A stretch of 64,000 nt of DNA from Streptomyces sp. NBC_00442 (GTDB taxonomy: Bacteria > Actinomycetota > Actinomycetes > Streptomycetales > Streptomycetaceae). Shown here in pieces: positions 9,775 to 18,480 of this stretch. Under the pieces are notes generated by a model. It was not told where the DNA came from and did no database searches. It saw only the letters and a list, made by a program, of their open reading frames with translations. Positions within the stretch are counted from its first letter, which is position 1; each line of letters begins with the position of its first letter. Both the position numbers and the translations under genes were made by a program. The DNA lies in NCBI RefSeq assembly GCF_036014195.1, contig NZ_CP107918.1:1550001-1614000 (forward strand), in the 5' to 3' direction.

Positions 9775-11745
9775 CTACGCGCCGTCCGCCGTGGCCGCCG
9801 CGTCGATGGCCGCGAGCGAGCGACGTGCCTGGTTACGGTCCGTGGTGTACCAGAAGTCGGGCAGCGAGGCCCGCAGATAGCTGCCGTAGCGGGCGTTGGC
9901 CAGCCGCGGATCGAGCACCGCGACCACACCCCGGTCGCCGGTCGCCCGTACGAGACGGCCCGCGCCCTGGGCCATCAAAAGCGCCGCGTGCGTGGCCGCG
10001 ACGGCCATGAAACCGTTGCCACCGCCCTCCTCCACCGCCTTCTGGCGGGCGCTCATCAGCGGGTCGTCGGGGCGCGGGAACGGGATGCGGTCCATGACCA
10101 CCAGCTGGCAGCTCGGACCCGGCACATCGACGCCCTGCCACAGGGACAGCGTGCCGAAGAGACACGTCTTGGGGTCGGCCGCGAACGCCTTGATCAGCTC
10201 GCCCAGCGTCTCCTCGCCCTGGAGCAGGATCGGATGGTCGAGGCGGCCCCGCAGCTCCTCGGCCGCCGCCTGGGCGGCCCGCATCGAGGAGAACAGGCCG
10301 AGGGTGCGGCCACCGGCCGCCTCCACCAGCTCGGCCAGCTCGTCCATCATGTCGCCGCGCGAGCCCTCGCGGCCGGGCGTCGCCAGGTGCTTCGCGACAT
10401 ACAGGATGCCCTGCTTGGGGTAGTCGAACGGCGAGCCGACGTCGAGGCCCTTCCACTGCGGCACGTCCTCGCCGGCGGTGCCTTCCGCGGAGAGCCCGAG
10501 CGAGGTGCCCACTCCGTTGAAGTCACCGCCCAGCTTGAGGGTCGCGGAGGTCAGGACGACCGAGCGGTCCGCGAAAAGCTTCTCCCTGAGCAGCCCCGAC
10601 ACCGAGAGCGGAGCGACCCGCACGGAGGCGCCGAAGCGGTCGTGGCGCTCGTACCAGACGACGTCCCACTCGGAGCCGTTGGTGATGCGCTCGGCCACGC
10701 CATGCACCGTCTCCAGCATCGCCAGGGCCTGCTTGCGCACCGCGTCCTCGTCCTGGACCGACTTGTCGCGCGTCGAACCGAGCGCCGAGATCACCTCGCG
10801 GGCCGCGTCGCGCAACGCCATCAGCGCATAGCCGAGATCCTCCGGGACCTCTTCCAGCCGGCCCGGCAGCGCCAGCTCCAGGACCCGCTCGAAGCCCTCG
10901 GCCGCGGTCTGGAGCTGGTCGGCCACCTTCTCGTTGACGAGCTTGGCGCTGCGCCGCACGGCCCTGTTGACCTGCCCGGGGGTGAGCTCACCAGTGGCGA
11001 CGCCGGTCACCCGGGAGACCAGCTCGTGGGCCTCGTCGACGATCAAGACCTCGTGCTGCGGCAGTACCGGCGCGCCCTCGATGGCGTCGATGGCCAGCAG
11101 CGCGTGATTGGTGACCACGACGTCGGAGAGCTTGGCGCGCTCGCGTGCCATCTCGGCGAAGCACTCCGCACCGTACGCACACTTCGTGGCGCCCAGGCAC
11201 TCCCGGGACGACACCGAGACCTGCCCCCAGGCCTTGTCCGAGACGCCCGGGGTCAGGGCGTCACGGTCGCCGGTCTCCGTCTCGTCCGCCCAGTCCCGCA
11301 TCCTCAGGAGGTCCTGGCCGAGCTTGCTGGTGGGCGCGGCCGACTCGAACTGGTCGAAGAGCCCCTCGTCCTCGTCCTGCGGCGCGCCCTCGTGGAGGCG
11401 GTGCAGGCACAGATAGTTCGAGCGGCCCTTCAGCATGGCGAACTGCGGACGCCGCCGGAGCAGCGGATGCAGCGCGTCCACGGTGCGTGGCAGATCGCGC
11501 TCCACGAGCTGGCGCTGGAGGGCCAGTGTCGCGGTGGCGATCACGACGCGCTCCCCGTGCGCCAGTGCCGGCACCAGATAGCCGAGGGACTTTCCGGTGC
11601 CCGTCCCGGCCTGGACCAGCAGGTGGGAGGCGTCGTCGACCGCATCGGCGACAGCGGTGGCCATGGCGACCTGGCCAGGCCGCTCCACACCGCCGACGGC
11701 GGTGACGGCGGCGTGCAGGAGCTCGGGAAGTGAAGGCTTTGTCAT
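9775..11745 (-). CDS. DinG/YoaA-like ATP-dependent DNA helicase (iron-sulfur, XPD type)
   Basis: A 656-residue superfamily 2 helicase. Walker A is LLVQAGTGTGKSLGYLVPAL near residue 43. Four cysteines for a 4Fe-4S cluster are seen in NYLCLHRLH and SSRECLGATKCAYGAECF. The Walker B box is LIVDEAHELVSR. C-terminal helicase motifs include LFGTLSLWQGVDVPGPSC and QGAGRLVRATGDRGVV. DinG-type enzymes unwind DNA 5' to 3' and help with damaged forks, R-loops or G-quadruplexes. The gene is monocistronic, convergent with lexA, and starts at ATG 11745. Directly upstream is a sequence that fits the RecA-NDp (PafBC) damage promoter, which puts the start of the message within a few bases of the ATG. Confidence 0.93.
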   Translation of the reverse strand: MTKPSLPELLHAAVTAVGGVERPGQVAMATAVADAVDDASHLLVQAGTGTGKSLGYLVPALAHGERVVIATATLALQRQLVERDLPRTVDALHPLLRRRPQFAMLKGRSNYLCLHRLHEGAPQDEDEGLFDQFESAAPTSKLGQDLLRMRDWADETETGDRDALTPGVSDKAWGQVSVSSRECLGATKCAYGAECFAEMARERAKLSDVVVTNHALLAIDAIEGAPVLPQHEVLIVDEAHELVSRVTGVATGELTPGQVNRAVRRSAKLVNEKVADQLQTAAEGFERVLELALPGRLEEVPEDLGYALMALRDAAREVISALGSTRDKSVQDEDAVRKQALAMLETVHGVAERITNGSEWDVVWYERHDRFGASVRVAPLSVSGLLREKLFADRSVVLTSATLKLGGDFNGVGTSLGLSAEGTAGEDVPQWKGLDVGSPFDYPKQGILYVAKHLATPGREGSRGDMMDELAELVEAAGGRTLGLFSSMRAAQAAAEELRGRLDHPILLQGEETLGELIKAFAADPKTCLFGTLSLWQGVDVPGPSCQLVVMDRIPFPRPDDPLMSARQKAVEEGGGNGFMAVAATHAALLMAQGAGRLVRATGDRGVVAVLDPRLANARYGSYLRASLPDFWYTTDRNQARRSLAAIDAAATADGA

Positions 11746-11754
11746 AGCCGCACC

Positions 11755-11777
11755 AGCCTAAGGCTCGCCACTGACAG
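11755..11777 (-). promoter_or_regulatory. RecA-NDp/PafBC-type damage promoter of the DinG-like helicase
   Basis: Read on the minus strand the sequence is CTGTCAGTG, 8 bp, TAGGCT. It matches the mycobacterial LexA-independent damage promoter TTGTCRGTG-N8-TANNNT at all but the first base. The -10 ends 9 nt before the ATG at 11745, so the transcript would be leaderless or nearly so. This agrees with the absence of a ribosome binding site. Confidence 0.72.
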
Positions 11778-11782
11778 TCGGA

Positions 11783-13822
11783 TCACTCCGCCGGCGCCAG
11801 AGGGTTCGCCACGGTTCCGTACACCGTGGCGTGGGGCCGCTCGGAGCGGTCCCGGTAGCCGTCGGTGTGCAGCCGGTTCCGGTTCAGACAGAGCCGGTCG
11901 ATCCGGGGCGTGAGCAGGTCGAACGTCTCGTAGCGGTCCTTGTCGTCGGGGAAGCGGGCCTGGTATCGCAGGATCTCTTCGCGCACCAGCGCCCAGAAGT
12001 CGTCCTCGGCGACGCCCAGTTGTTCCTCGCACAGCGGGGCGAGGAACCGGAACACTCCCACGAAGAGGCCCGAATGAATGAACTGCGTGAGGAAGTCGGG
12101 TGCCTCGGTGAGCAGGATGTTCCGCACGTCGTCGGGCATCGAGTCGTGCTCCGGGAGGTGCTCGGCGCTCACGTTGATGTCGTCGACGAAGTCCTTGATC
12201 GCAAGGCGTACGGGGACGTCCTGGTCGTCGAAGACGACGATGGCGTTCTCTCCGTGCGGCGAGAAGACGGTTCCGTAGCGGTAGAGGAAGCGCAGCAGCG
12301 GCGGCAGCAGGGCGCCGAACAGGCGGCGCAGCCACACCTGGGGCGCGAGCCCAGAGCGGGCGACGAGCTCGGCCGTGAAGGCGCGCCCGTCGGGATCCGT
12401 GTGGAGCAGCGCGGCCAGGGTGCGGGCCCGTTCTCCCGCCGCGAGCCTGGGCGGCAGCGGCTCCCGCCAGATCGCCCCGAGCAACTCCTTGTACTGGTAA
12501 GGCACTTCGCCGGTCCGGTCGTAGATCGGGTGCTCGACGGCGACCGAGGCGACCTCGCCGAGAAGGATCACCCGGCAGTCCTCCCGCAGGAAGGCGTCCC
12601 GGTCGCACAGGCCCTGCACCCAGGAGGTGACCGCGGGCGCGGCCACCGTGCGCTCCGTCGGCAGACCCCGCCACACCAGGGTGTTGAGGATGGACAGCGG
12701 AAGCTTCACGGTGTGGCGTTCGGGCCGCGACAGGTTGAGGAAGGTGCGGATGGACTGCTGGGGAAGACGCACGTCACCGTCGGTGGGGAGCGGCACGATG
12801 GCCTGGCCGGCGACCGCGGGGGCGAAGAGCGGAAGGATCATCTCCGTCCACTGCCAGGGGTGGACGGGCAGGTAGAGGTAGCGGGCGGGGTCGAGGCCGC
12901 GCGCGCGGAGCGCCGCGGCGAACGAGGCGCGGACCGGGGCGTCGAGCTCGCGGGCGTAGAGGCGCTCCGGCGTGGCCAGCGCTTCGGTGCCCCGGTAGCC
13001 GGCCAGGTCCGTGCGGACCGCGATCCAGGGCAGCCTGGCCGGAGTACGGGCTTCCGGGCTCCACCGCGCGGCGTCGTCGGCGGAGAAGCCGAGCCGTCCC
13101 TTGTTGAGCACGAGCCAGGGGTGACCACCCTGGTGGCCCTCCAGCTCCGCGTAGCCGAGGTCGGCGAGCTGGGCGACGGGCAGCGCGGTGCTGTGCAGAC
13201 GGGTGTCGGCGGCCAGGGTGGCGGAGAGCTCCCGTACGAGGTGGCCGAAGGTCGCGCCGTCGACGCCGAGGGTCCGTCGGGCCAGCGCGAGGAAGCGCAG
13301 CGGGTCCGTGAGGGGCCGGCCCTCGGGGGGCGCGGGCGGACGGCTGGAGGCGTCCGCGCCGGCGGGCCCCTGCGCGGTCCCGGCGCCCGTGGCGCTCTCG
13401 GCGCTCCGCCCGGTCTCCGCGGTCTCGGCGCTCCGCCCGGTCTCCGCGGTCTCGGCGCTCCGTCCGGTCTCCGCGGTCTCGGCGCTCCGCACGTTCGGTT
13501 CGATCCGTCGTACGGATTCGGGGTCGACCTGCCAGCCGCCGTACGCGCCGCGCCGTGCGGCGAAGGTCAGCGTGCTGCCGTCGTCGAGGGCGAATCGGTA
13601 CTGACCTGCGGATTTCCCAGCCGGACCGGCGTTGTCAGTGGTGGGCCCTACCGTTGGCTGCACGATTTCCTCGTACGCGAAGGCGCCGATCATCTTCGCG
13701 AGGAGGAGGCGTCCCGCGCGGTCCCAGGCCGCGGGGTTCAGCTCGGGCGGGGCCAGCAGTCGGGGCGGGGCTTCGGGGTCGAGGAGGCCGCGGGAGTCAT
13801 GGGGGGAAGGAGGGTTCGGCAC
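11783..13822 (-). CDS. IucA/IucC family siderophore synthetase (second NIS synthetase)
   Basis: A 679-residue NRPS-independent siderophore (NIS) synthetase. These enzymes activate a carboxylate as its adenylate and condense it with an amine or alcohol. The start is GTG 13822 with GAGGAG nearby. Family landmarks are LPVHPWQWTEMILPLF, the KLPLSILNTLVWRGLPTE segment, EHPIYDRTGEVPYQYKELLG and the C-terminal HGENAIVVFDD / IKDFVDDINVSAEHLPEHD. Near residues 110-150 there is an insertion made of a repeated 9-residue unit (TAETGRSAE) encoded by 27-bp tandem repeats. This is absent from typical family members and probably forms a disordered loop. It is the last gene of a leftward four-gene cluster, 70 bp after the acyltransferase gene. 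The substrate type (A, B or C) is not assigned. Confidence 0.92.
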   Translation of the reverse strand: MPNPPSPHDSRGLLDPEAPPRLLAPPELNPAAWDRAGRLLLAKMIGAFAYEEIVQPTVGPTTDNAGPAGKSAGQYRFALDDGSTLTFAARRGAYGGWQVDPESVRRIEPNVRSAETAETGRSAETAETGRSAETAETGRSAESATGAGTAQGPAGADASSRPPAPPEGRPLTDPLRFLALARRTLGVDGATFGHLVRELSATLAADTRLHSTALPVAQLADLGYAELEGHQGGHPWLVLNKGRLGFSADDAARWSPEARTPARLPWIAVRTDLAGYRGTEALATPERLYARELDAPVRASFAAALRARGLDPARYLYLPVHPWQWTEMILPLFAPAVAGQAIVPLPTDGDVRLPQQSIRTFLNLSRPERHTVKLPLSILNTLVWRGLPTERTVAAPAVTSWVQGLCDRDAFLREDCRVILLGEVASVAVEHPIYDRTGEVPYQYKELLGAIWREPLPPRLAAGERARTLAALLHTDPDGRAFTAELVARSGLAPQVWLRRLFGALLPPLLRFLYRYGTVFSPHGENAIVVFDDQDVPVRLAIKDFVDDINVSAEHLPEHDSMPDDVRNILLTEAPDFLTQFIHSGLFVGVFRFLAPLCEEQLGVAEDDFWALVREEILRYQARFPDDKDRYETFDLLTPRIDRLCLNRNRLHTDGYRDRSERPHATVYGTVANPLAPAE
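13401..13490. repeat. 27-bp in-frame tandem repeat within the siderophore synthetase gene
   Basis: Three nearly identical 27-bp units lie at 13401-13427, 13428-13454 and 13455-13481, followed by a 9-bp partial unit. They encode a 9-residue Ser/Ala/Glu/Thr/Gly/Arg repeat in the reading frame of the synthetase on the minus strand. Copy number can change by slippage without breaking the frame. Confidence 0.85.
13632..13654 (+). promoter_or_regulatory. antisense perfect match to the RecA-NDp/PafBC promoter consensus
   Basis: TTGTCAGTG (13632-13640), 8 bp, TACCGT (13649-13654) fits TTGTCRGTG-N8-TANNNT at every specified position. It lies on the + strand, antisense to the 5' part of the siderophore synthetase gene. 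No credible + strand gene follows. It may be a chance match or an antisense promoter. Confidence 0.35.
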
Positions 13823-13892
13823 GGAGACTCCTCGGGGTGGGACCGATTCGGCTGGGTGTGTATCTGGGTGTGTGTACGGAGCGGCGGGGCGT

Positions 13893-14963
13893 TCACAGCA
13901 GGTTCCTGAGCGCGCGGTCGCGGACCATGAGAGCGGCGCGCTTGTCGGGAAGGTCGACCTCCGCGTGGAAGCGGAAGCCGGCGCTGAGGAACGCGGCGAC
14001 GGAGGGGGTGTTGCGCAGGTCGGGTTCGGCGATCACGCGGGTGCAGTGCGGACGGTTGTCGAGGACGAGGTCGGCGACGGCCCTGAGCAGGGTGGTCCCG
14101 ACGCGCCGGCCGCGGTCGGCGACGCCGCCGATGAGCAGATGGATGCCGGTGTCGTGGGGACGGGCCGGATAGTGGCGGGCCAGGGGGTCGAGATCGGCCC
14201 GGTAGATCTCCCAGTAGCTCATGGGGGTGGTGTCGAGGACGCCCAGGCAGGGCACGCTGCGGCCGTCGCCGTCGAGCTGGCCGCGCAGGTGGTCGGCGGT
14301 GACGGAGTCGGCTCCCGCCAACTCCCAGAAGGCGGCCACGGCAGGGTCGTTCATCCACTGGGTGAGGAGAGGGAGGTCGCGCTCGATGCGTACGGGGAGG
14401 AGGCGGAACGCACCGAGAGGGGTGGTGGCCGGCGCCCAGTCGCCCGGGGAATCGAGGAGGTCCTCGGCGACGGGGTGAGCCCGCCGGACACCGCTGCCCG
14501 GCCCCGGCCTCGGTCCTGGCCCCGGGCCCAGCCCGGGTCCCGGCCCCGACCCGGGTCCCGGTCCCGGCCTCAGGTCCGGCCCCGGCAGCCCGCCGACGGC
14601 GCGGAACCGCTGGGCGGCGTCGGCCGGGCCGGCCGGCGCGCCCGGGGGCGAGGCGGGCGCGGGGCGGGCTGTCGCCGGCTCGGTGGTGCCGTCCGGACCG
14701 GAACGGGCAGGACCACCGCCCGGGGCGGACGCACGGGGCCGGTCCGGGGCCGAGCGGGGACCGCCCGAACCGCCGGGCCCGGCAGGCCCGCTGGAGCCGT
14801 CGGGCCCGCCGGAGCCGTCCGAGCCGGCCCGTCCGTCCGCCGCCTGGTCGAACAGAGTGACCAGCTCGTCGGGCAGGTGCAGGTCCAGGGTGTCCTCGGC
14901 CGTCCCCGCCGGCCGGGGGGCCGGGCCGGTGTCCGCGTCGGTGCTCGCATCGGTGGGAGGCAC
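13893..14963 (-). CDS. siderophore GNAT acyltransferase (IucB/AlcB/RhbD-like) with long disordered N-terminus
   Basis: 356 residues, start GTG 14963 with AGGAG 8 nt upstream. The C-terminal 190 residues are a clear IucB/AlcB-type N-acyltransferase: LPLLTQWMNDPAVAAFWELAG, MSYWEIYRADLDPLARHY, DTGIHLLIGGVADRGRRVG and EPDLRNTPSVAAFLSAGFRF. Such enzymes acylate a hydroxylated or free amine during siderophore assembly. Residues 40-165 are an unusual linker, first Gly/Ser/Pro-rich and then GPGPGSGPGPGLGPGPGPRP-like. The short N-terminal piece LDLHLPDELVTLFDQAADG may be a docking helix. The gene lies between the two synthetase genes, 47 bp after one and 70 bp before the other. Confidence 0.88.
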   Translation of the reverse strand: MPPTDASTDADTGPAPRPAGTAEDTLDLHLPDELVTLFDQAADGRAGSDGSGGPDGSSGPAGPGGSGGPRSAPDRPRASAPGGGPARSGPDGTTEPATARPAPASPPGAPAGPADAAQRFRAVGGLPGPDLRPGPGPGSGPGPGLGPGPGPRPGPGSGVRRAHPVAEDLLDSPGDWAPATTPLGAFRLLPVRIERDLPLLTQWMNDPAVAAFWELAGADSVTADHLRGQLDGDGRSVPCLGVLDTTPMSYWEIYRADLDPLARHYPARPHDTGIHLLIGGVADRGRRVGTTLLRAVADLVLDNRPHCTRVIAEPDLRNTPSVAAFLSAGFRFHAEVDLPDKRAALMVRDRALRNLL

Positions 14964-15010
14964 GGCGACGCTCCTCTCAGCAGTTCGTACGGGTCATGTG
15001 CTCGTACAGG

Positions 15011-16882
15011 TCAAGTGCCGTTGGTGTGAAGGGGGTTGGTGATGGTGACGTAGACGGACTGGGTGTCGACCGGGCCGACGAGCTCGTCGAGGCCGTGCAG
15101 CCGGGTCAGCAGGTTGGCCTTGCAGCGCAGCGTCGCCCTGTTCAGCAACTGGTCGGGCAGGGGCGAGCCGAGGCCGGTGGCCTTGGCGAGGAACTGGCGC
15201 AGCGCGGCCAGCAGGACGCGTTCGTCCGCGAGGTGCTGGGCTCCGAAGGCGCCGATGAGGCCGAGGACGTTGTTGATGCCGAGGTAGTAGGCGAAGCGCT
15301 CGTCGGTGACGGCGTCCGGCACGAAGGTGTCGCTTGCGGCCCCGATGCCCGGCAGTCTTCGCTGGAGGGCGTCCCGGTGGGATTCGCGGAAGTAGTAGCC
15401 CTGGTTGTCGCGGTAACGGCCGCCTACGGGCCAGCCGTTGGGGTCGAGCAGGACCAGCGTGTTCTGCTGGTGGGCTTCGAGAGCGATGCCCGCCGTGCCG
15501 TCGAGCCAGAGCAGCGGGCGCACCACGTGGTCGAGGTAGCGCAGGAACCACTCGGCGCCGACGGCCGTGGTGGGCCGGCCGGTGCGGGCGGCGAGCCGGC
15601 CCACCACGTCGGCGAGCCGCGAGTGCATGCCGGTGCGGCCCGGCATGGGACGCGGCGCGGTGAGCGCGGCGATGCAGACCGCGTCGTCGCTGAGCATGAA
15701 GGGGTTGTGGCGGATCACCACGTCGAGTCCCGCCAGCGGTTCGCCGTCCGGGGTGTCGACGGCGAGCCAGGCGGGGTCACGGACGATGTCGAAGCAGGGG
15801 TGGGCGGCCTGCCATTGCTCGCCGAGGCCGGCCCGCAGCAGGCGGTGGACCTCCACGCCCCGGTGGAGTTCCTTGCGGAGGTTCTCACGACGGGAGTTGG
15901 TGATGCGCACGCCGAGCGACAGCTTGAGCATGGCGTCGGCGCCGGGGCGGTGCACGGTGCGGACGGACGACGTGGGGTACCAGTCCTCGCCGTGGGCGCC
16001 CATGTCGTGCAGGAGCCCGGCGTCCAGGAGGGCGGCGACGGCGGGGCGCTGGATGACGTCGCGGGCCTGCCAGGGATGCAGGGGCAACGGGACGCTTCCG
16101 GACGGCAGTTGGAGGCCGGGGCCGGCGAGCCGGCGCGTCAGGTCGGCGGCGTTCACGGTGCGGCCGCTCTCGGTCCACGCCGAGTCGCCGGCGAGCACGG
16201 AGGGCTCGACGGCCAGCCAGTGCAGAGGGAAGGAGCCGTACAGCTCGGGCGAGTAGCGGCGCACTTCCGCCTCGGAGAGGCCCTCTCGGCTCTTCGGGGT
16301 GGGGTGCAGGGGGTGACCGAGGAGGAGGGACTGTTCGGCGGTGAGGAACAGATCGGCTGTCTCGCGGGGGCCGGGGCGGGTGCGCCGGTCGGCGATGAAG
16401 CACGCCGTGCGGCGCACGGAGTCGGCGACGCGCCCCACCAGATCGGCGCCTTCACCCCGCCCCGCCTCGCGGCCGATGAGGGCGGCGACCGTGACGGCGT
16501 CGGCGGGCGGGGCGTCCGGGGCGGCGCCCTGCAGAGCGGGCCGGCCGAACCGGTGCCAGCCGGTGGCCGACCAGTACGGCACGGGCACCAGCAGGGCGGT
16601 GCCGCTCGCGGGGAGCGGGATGCGCAGGAGCATGCCGTCCGGCGCGGCCAGGTCGTTCTCCCGTACCCAGCAGCGCAGCAGGTTCTCGACGGCGGCGGCA
16701 TCGGCCGCCACCCCCGCGTCGGCGTCGTCCAGCGGGTCGGGGTCGTCGTGGCCGGTCAGTCGTTCGCCGTGGATCCCGGCCTTCTGGCGCGGCACCGTCG
16801 TCGGCTCGGCCACCAGGGGGCCGCGGTGGGCGGTGGCAGAGCCGTCGGGCTCGTGCGCATCGGGGGCGGGAGTGGGGTTCAC
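15011..16882 (-). CDS. IucA/IucC family siderophore synthetase (first NIS synthetase)
   Basis: A 623-residue NIS synthetase. The start is GTG 16882 (VNPTPAPDAHEP) with AAGGAAG close upstream. The frame is open 112 codons further, but that part overlaps the aminotransferase gene and has no family features. Landmarks are LPLHPWQARDVIQRPAVAAL, the nucleotide-site segment MLKLSLGVRITNSRREN, LDVVIRHNPFMLSDDAVC, EAHQQNTLVLLDPNGWPV and RYRDNQGYYFRESH. It condenses an activated carboxylate with an amine. It follows the aminotransferase gene by 37 bp. The presence of two different synthetases in one operon suggests two successive condensations, as in aerobactin- or rhizobactin-type assembly. Confidence 0.93.
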   Translation of the reverse strand: MNPTPAPDAHEPDGSATAHRGPLVAEPTTVPRQKAGIHGERLTGHDDPDPLDDADAGVAADAAAVENLLRCWVRENDLAAPDGMLLRIPLPASGTALLVPVPYWSATGWHRFGRPALQGAAPDAPPADAVTVAALIGREAGRGEGADLVGRVADSVRRTACFIADRRTRPGPRETADLFLTAEQSLLLGHPLHPTPKSREGLSEAEVRRYSPELYGSFPLHWLAVEPSVLAGDSAWTESGRTVNAADLTRRLAGPGLQLPSGSVPLPLHPWQARDVIQRPAVAALLDAGLLHDMGAHGEDWYPTSSVRTVHRPGADAMLKLSLGVRITNSRRENLRKELHRGVEVHRLLRAGLGEQWQAAHPCFDIVRDPAWLAVDTPDGEPLAGLDVVIRHNPFMLSDDAVCIAALTAPRPMPGRTGMHSRLADVVGRLAARTGRPTTAVGAEWFLRYLDHVVRPLLWLDGTAGIALEAHQQNTLVLLDPNGWPVGGRYRDNQGYYFRESHRDALQRRLPGIGAASDTFVPDAVTDERFAYYLGINNVLGLIGAFGAQHLADERVLLAALRQFLAKATGLGSPLPDQLLNRATLRCKANLLTRLHGLDELVGPVDTQSVYVTITNPLHTNGT

Positions 16883-16919
16883 GGCGGTCTTCCTTGGCAG
16901 GTCGTGGGGTGATCCTGGG

Positions 16920-18329
16920 TCAGTGGGACGGTCCGGTCTGCGCCCCGTGGTGCGCTCCGGCGCCCGCGCCGGTGCGCGGGTGGCCGGCGCGCGCCGCGGC
17001 GGCCAGGGCGTCGGCGAGCCGGTCGAGGACGGCCACGGCCTGTTCGTCGGTGAGGGTGAGCGGAGGCAGCAGCCGTACGACGCTGGAGTGGCGGCCGCCC
17101 AGTTCGACGATGAGTCCGCGGCGCAGGCATTCCTCGCGTACGGCGGCGGCGAGGTCGGGTGCGGGCGGCGGGGGGTTGCCGGAGCTGAGGTCCTCACGCT
17201 CGGGGTCGACGAGTTCAATGCCGATCATCAGGCCACGGCCGCGCACGTCGCCGATGCAGGGGTGGTCGGCGGCGAGGCCCTGCAATTGGCCGAGCATGCG
17301 GGCTCCGAGGACGGCGGCGCGGTCGGCGAGCCGGTTCTCGCGGACGTACGCGAGCGTGGCGGCGCCGGCCGCCATGGCGAGCTGGTTGCCTCGGAAGGTA
17401 CCGGCGTGCGCGCCCGGTTTCCAGACGTCGAGGCTGTCGCGGTACACGATCACGGCGAGGGGCAGCGAGCCGCCGATGGCCTTGGAGAGCACCATCACGT
17501 CGGGCACCACCTGGCTGTGCTCGACGGCCCAGAAGGTGCCGGTGCGGCCGACGCCCGTCTGCACCTCGTCGGCGATCAGCGGGATGGAGCGGCTCTCGGT
17601 GATCTCGCGCATCCGGCGCAGCCAGGCGTCGGGGGCCGGGATGACGCCCCCTTCGCCCTGCACCGGTTCGACGATCATGCCGGCCGGCGCGGGGACGCCG
17701 GCCTTGGGGTCGTCGAGGAGGTTCTCGGTCCAGCGGGCGGCGAGTTCGGCCCCGCGTTCACCGCCGACGCCGTAGGGGCAGCGGTAGTCGTGCGGGTAGG
17801 GCAGCCGGGTCGCTCCCCCGTCGCGGGCGCCGCCGGAGACGGCGAGGGCGCCCGCGGTCATACCGTGGTAGGAGCCGGCGAAGGCGAGCATGCCGGTCCG
17901 TCCGGTCGCGGTGCGGACCAGGTTCAGGGCGGCTTCGACGGCGTCGGTGCCGGCCGGTCCGCAGAACTGGATCCGTCCGTGCTCGGCGAGTTGGCGCGGC
18001 AGCGTGGCGAACAGTTCCGTGGTGAAGGCGTCCTTGACCGGTGTGGCGAGGTCGAGGATGTGCAGCGGCGCCCCCGAATCGAGGACCCTGCGGATCGCTT
18101 CGAGCACGACGGGATGGTTGTGCCCGAGCGCCAGCGTGCCGGCGCCCGAGAGGCAGTCGAGGTAGCGCCGCCCGTCCGCGCCCTCGATCGTGAGCCCGCG
18201 CGCCCGCACCGGCACGATGGGCAATGAGCGGGCGTAGGTGCGGGCGGCCGACTCCCGGAGGGACTGCCTGCGCAGGATTGCCTCATGAGCGCCCGGCAGC
18301 GCCGTCGGGGCTGGTTCGGTCACGGCCAC
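16920..18329 (-). CDS. class III (diaminobutyrate-2-oxoglutarate type) aminotransferase of siderophore cluster
   Basis: A 469-residue PLP-dependent class III aminotransferase. The start is GTG 18329, with GGGAGGA about 10 nt upstream. The PLP lysine is in VVPDVMVLSKAIGGSLPLAV. The Asp that binds the pyridine ring is in IPLIADEVQTGVGRTGTFWA, and the phosphate-binding region is QFCGPAGTDAVEAALNLVR. It most resembles the EctB/RhbA/DABA-transaminase branch, which makes L-2,4-diaminobutyrate from aspartate semialdehyde. Here it is probably the first step in making the diamine building block of the siderophore. It heads the leftward cluster and is preceded by a candidate iron box. No ectoine genes are nearby. 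Confidence 0.9.
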   Translation of the reverse strand: MAVTEPAPTALPGAHEAILRRQSLRESAARTYARSLPIVPVRARGLTIEGADGRRYLDCLSGAGTLALGHNHPVVLEAIRRVLDSGAPLHILDLATPVKDAFTTELFATLPRQLAEHGRIQFCGPAGTDAVEAALNLVRTATGRTGMLAFAGSYHGMTAGALAVSGGARDGGATRLPYPHDYRCPYGVGGERGAELAARWTENLLDDPKAGVPAPAGMIVEPVQGEGGVIPAPDAWLRRMREITESRSIPLIADEVQTGVGRTGTFWAVEHSQVVPDVMVLSKAIGGSLPLAVIVYRDSLDVWKPGAHAGTFRGNQLAMAAGAATLAYVRENRLADRAAVLGARMLGQLQGLAADHPCIGDVRGRGLMIGIELVDPEREDLSSGNPPPPAPDLAAAVREECLRRGLIVELGGRHSSVVRLLPPLTLTDEQAVAVLDRLADALAAAARAGHPRTGAGAGAHHGAQTGPSH

Positions 18330-18480
18330 GACTGCTGGTCCTCCCGCTGTGACGGTTCCGTATCGCGTCCGTTGCGCGGTACGTACGCCCGCGCTGAACG
18401 CTGTGCTGGTGTCCCCCGTACGTACCAACGACGCCGACAGCGCCGGATCACGGCCTGCGGTGAAGTTCCTTGCCGCCGAA

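Noticed and set aside
9418..11733. 771-codon + strand frame over the DinG-like helicase
   Set aside because: Antisense shadow with no recognisable domain; the helicase on the minus strand explains the sequence.
11831..13909. 692-codon + strand frame over the siderophore synthetase
   Set aside because: Shadow frame; composition is Gly/Val/Glu-rich low complexity and it contradicts the clear NIS synthetase on the other strand. The antisense damage-promoter match alone does not make it a gene.
16340..18227. 628-codon + strand frame over aminotransferase and synthetase
   Set aside because: Shadow of minus-strand genes with intact motifs.
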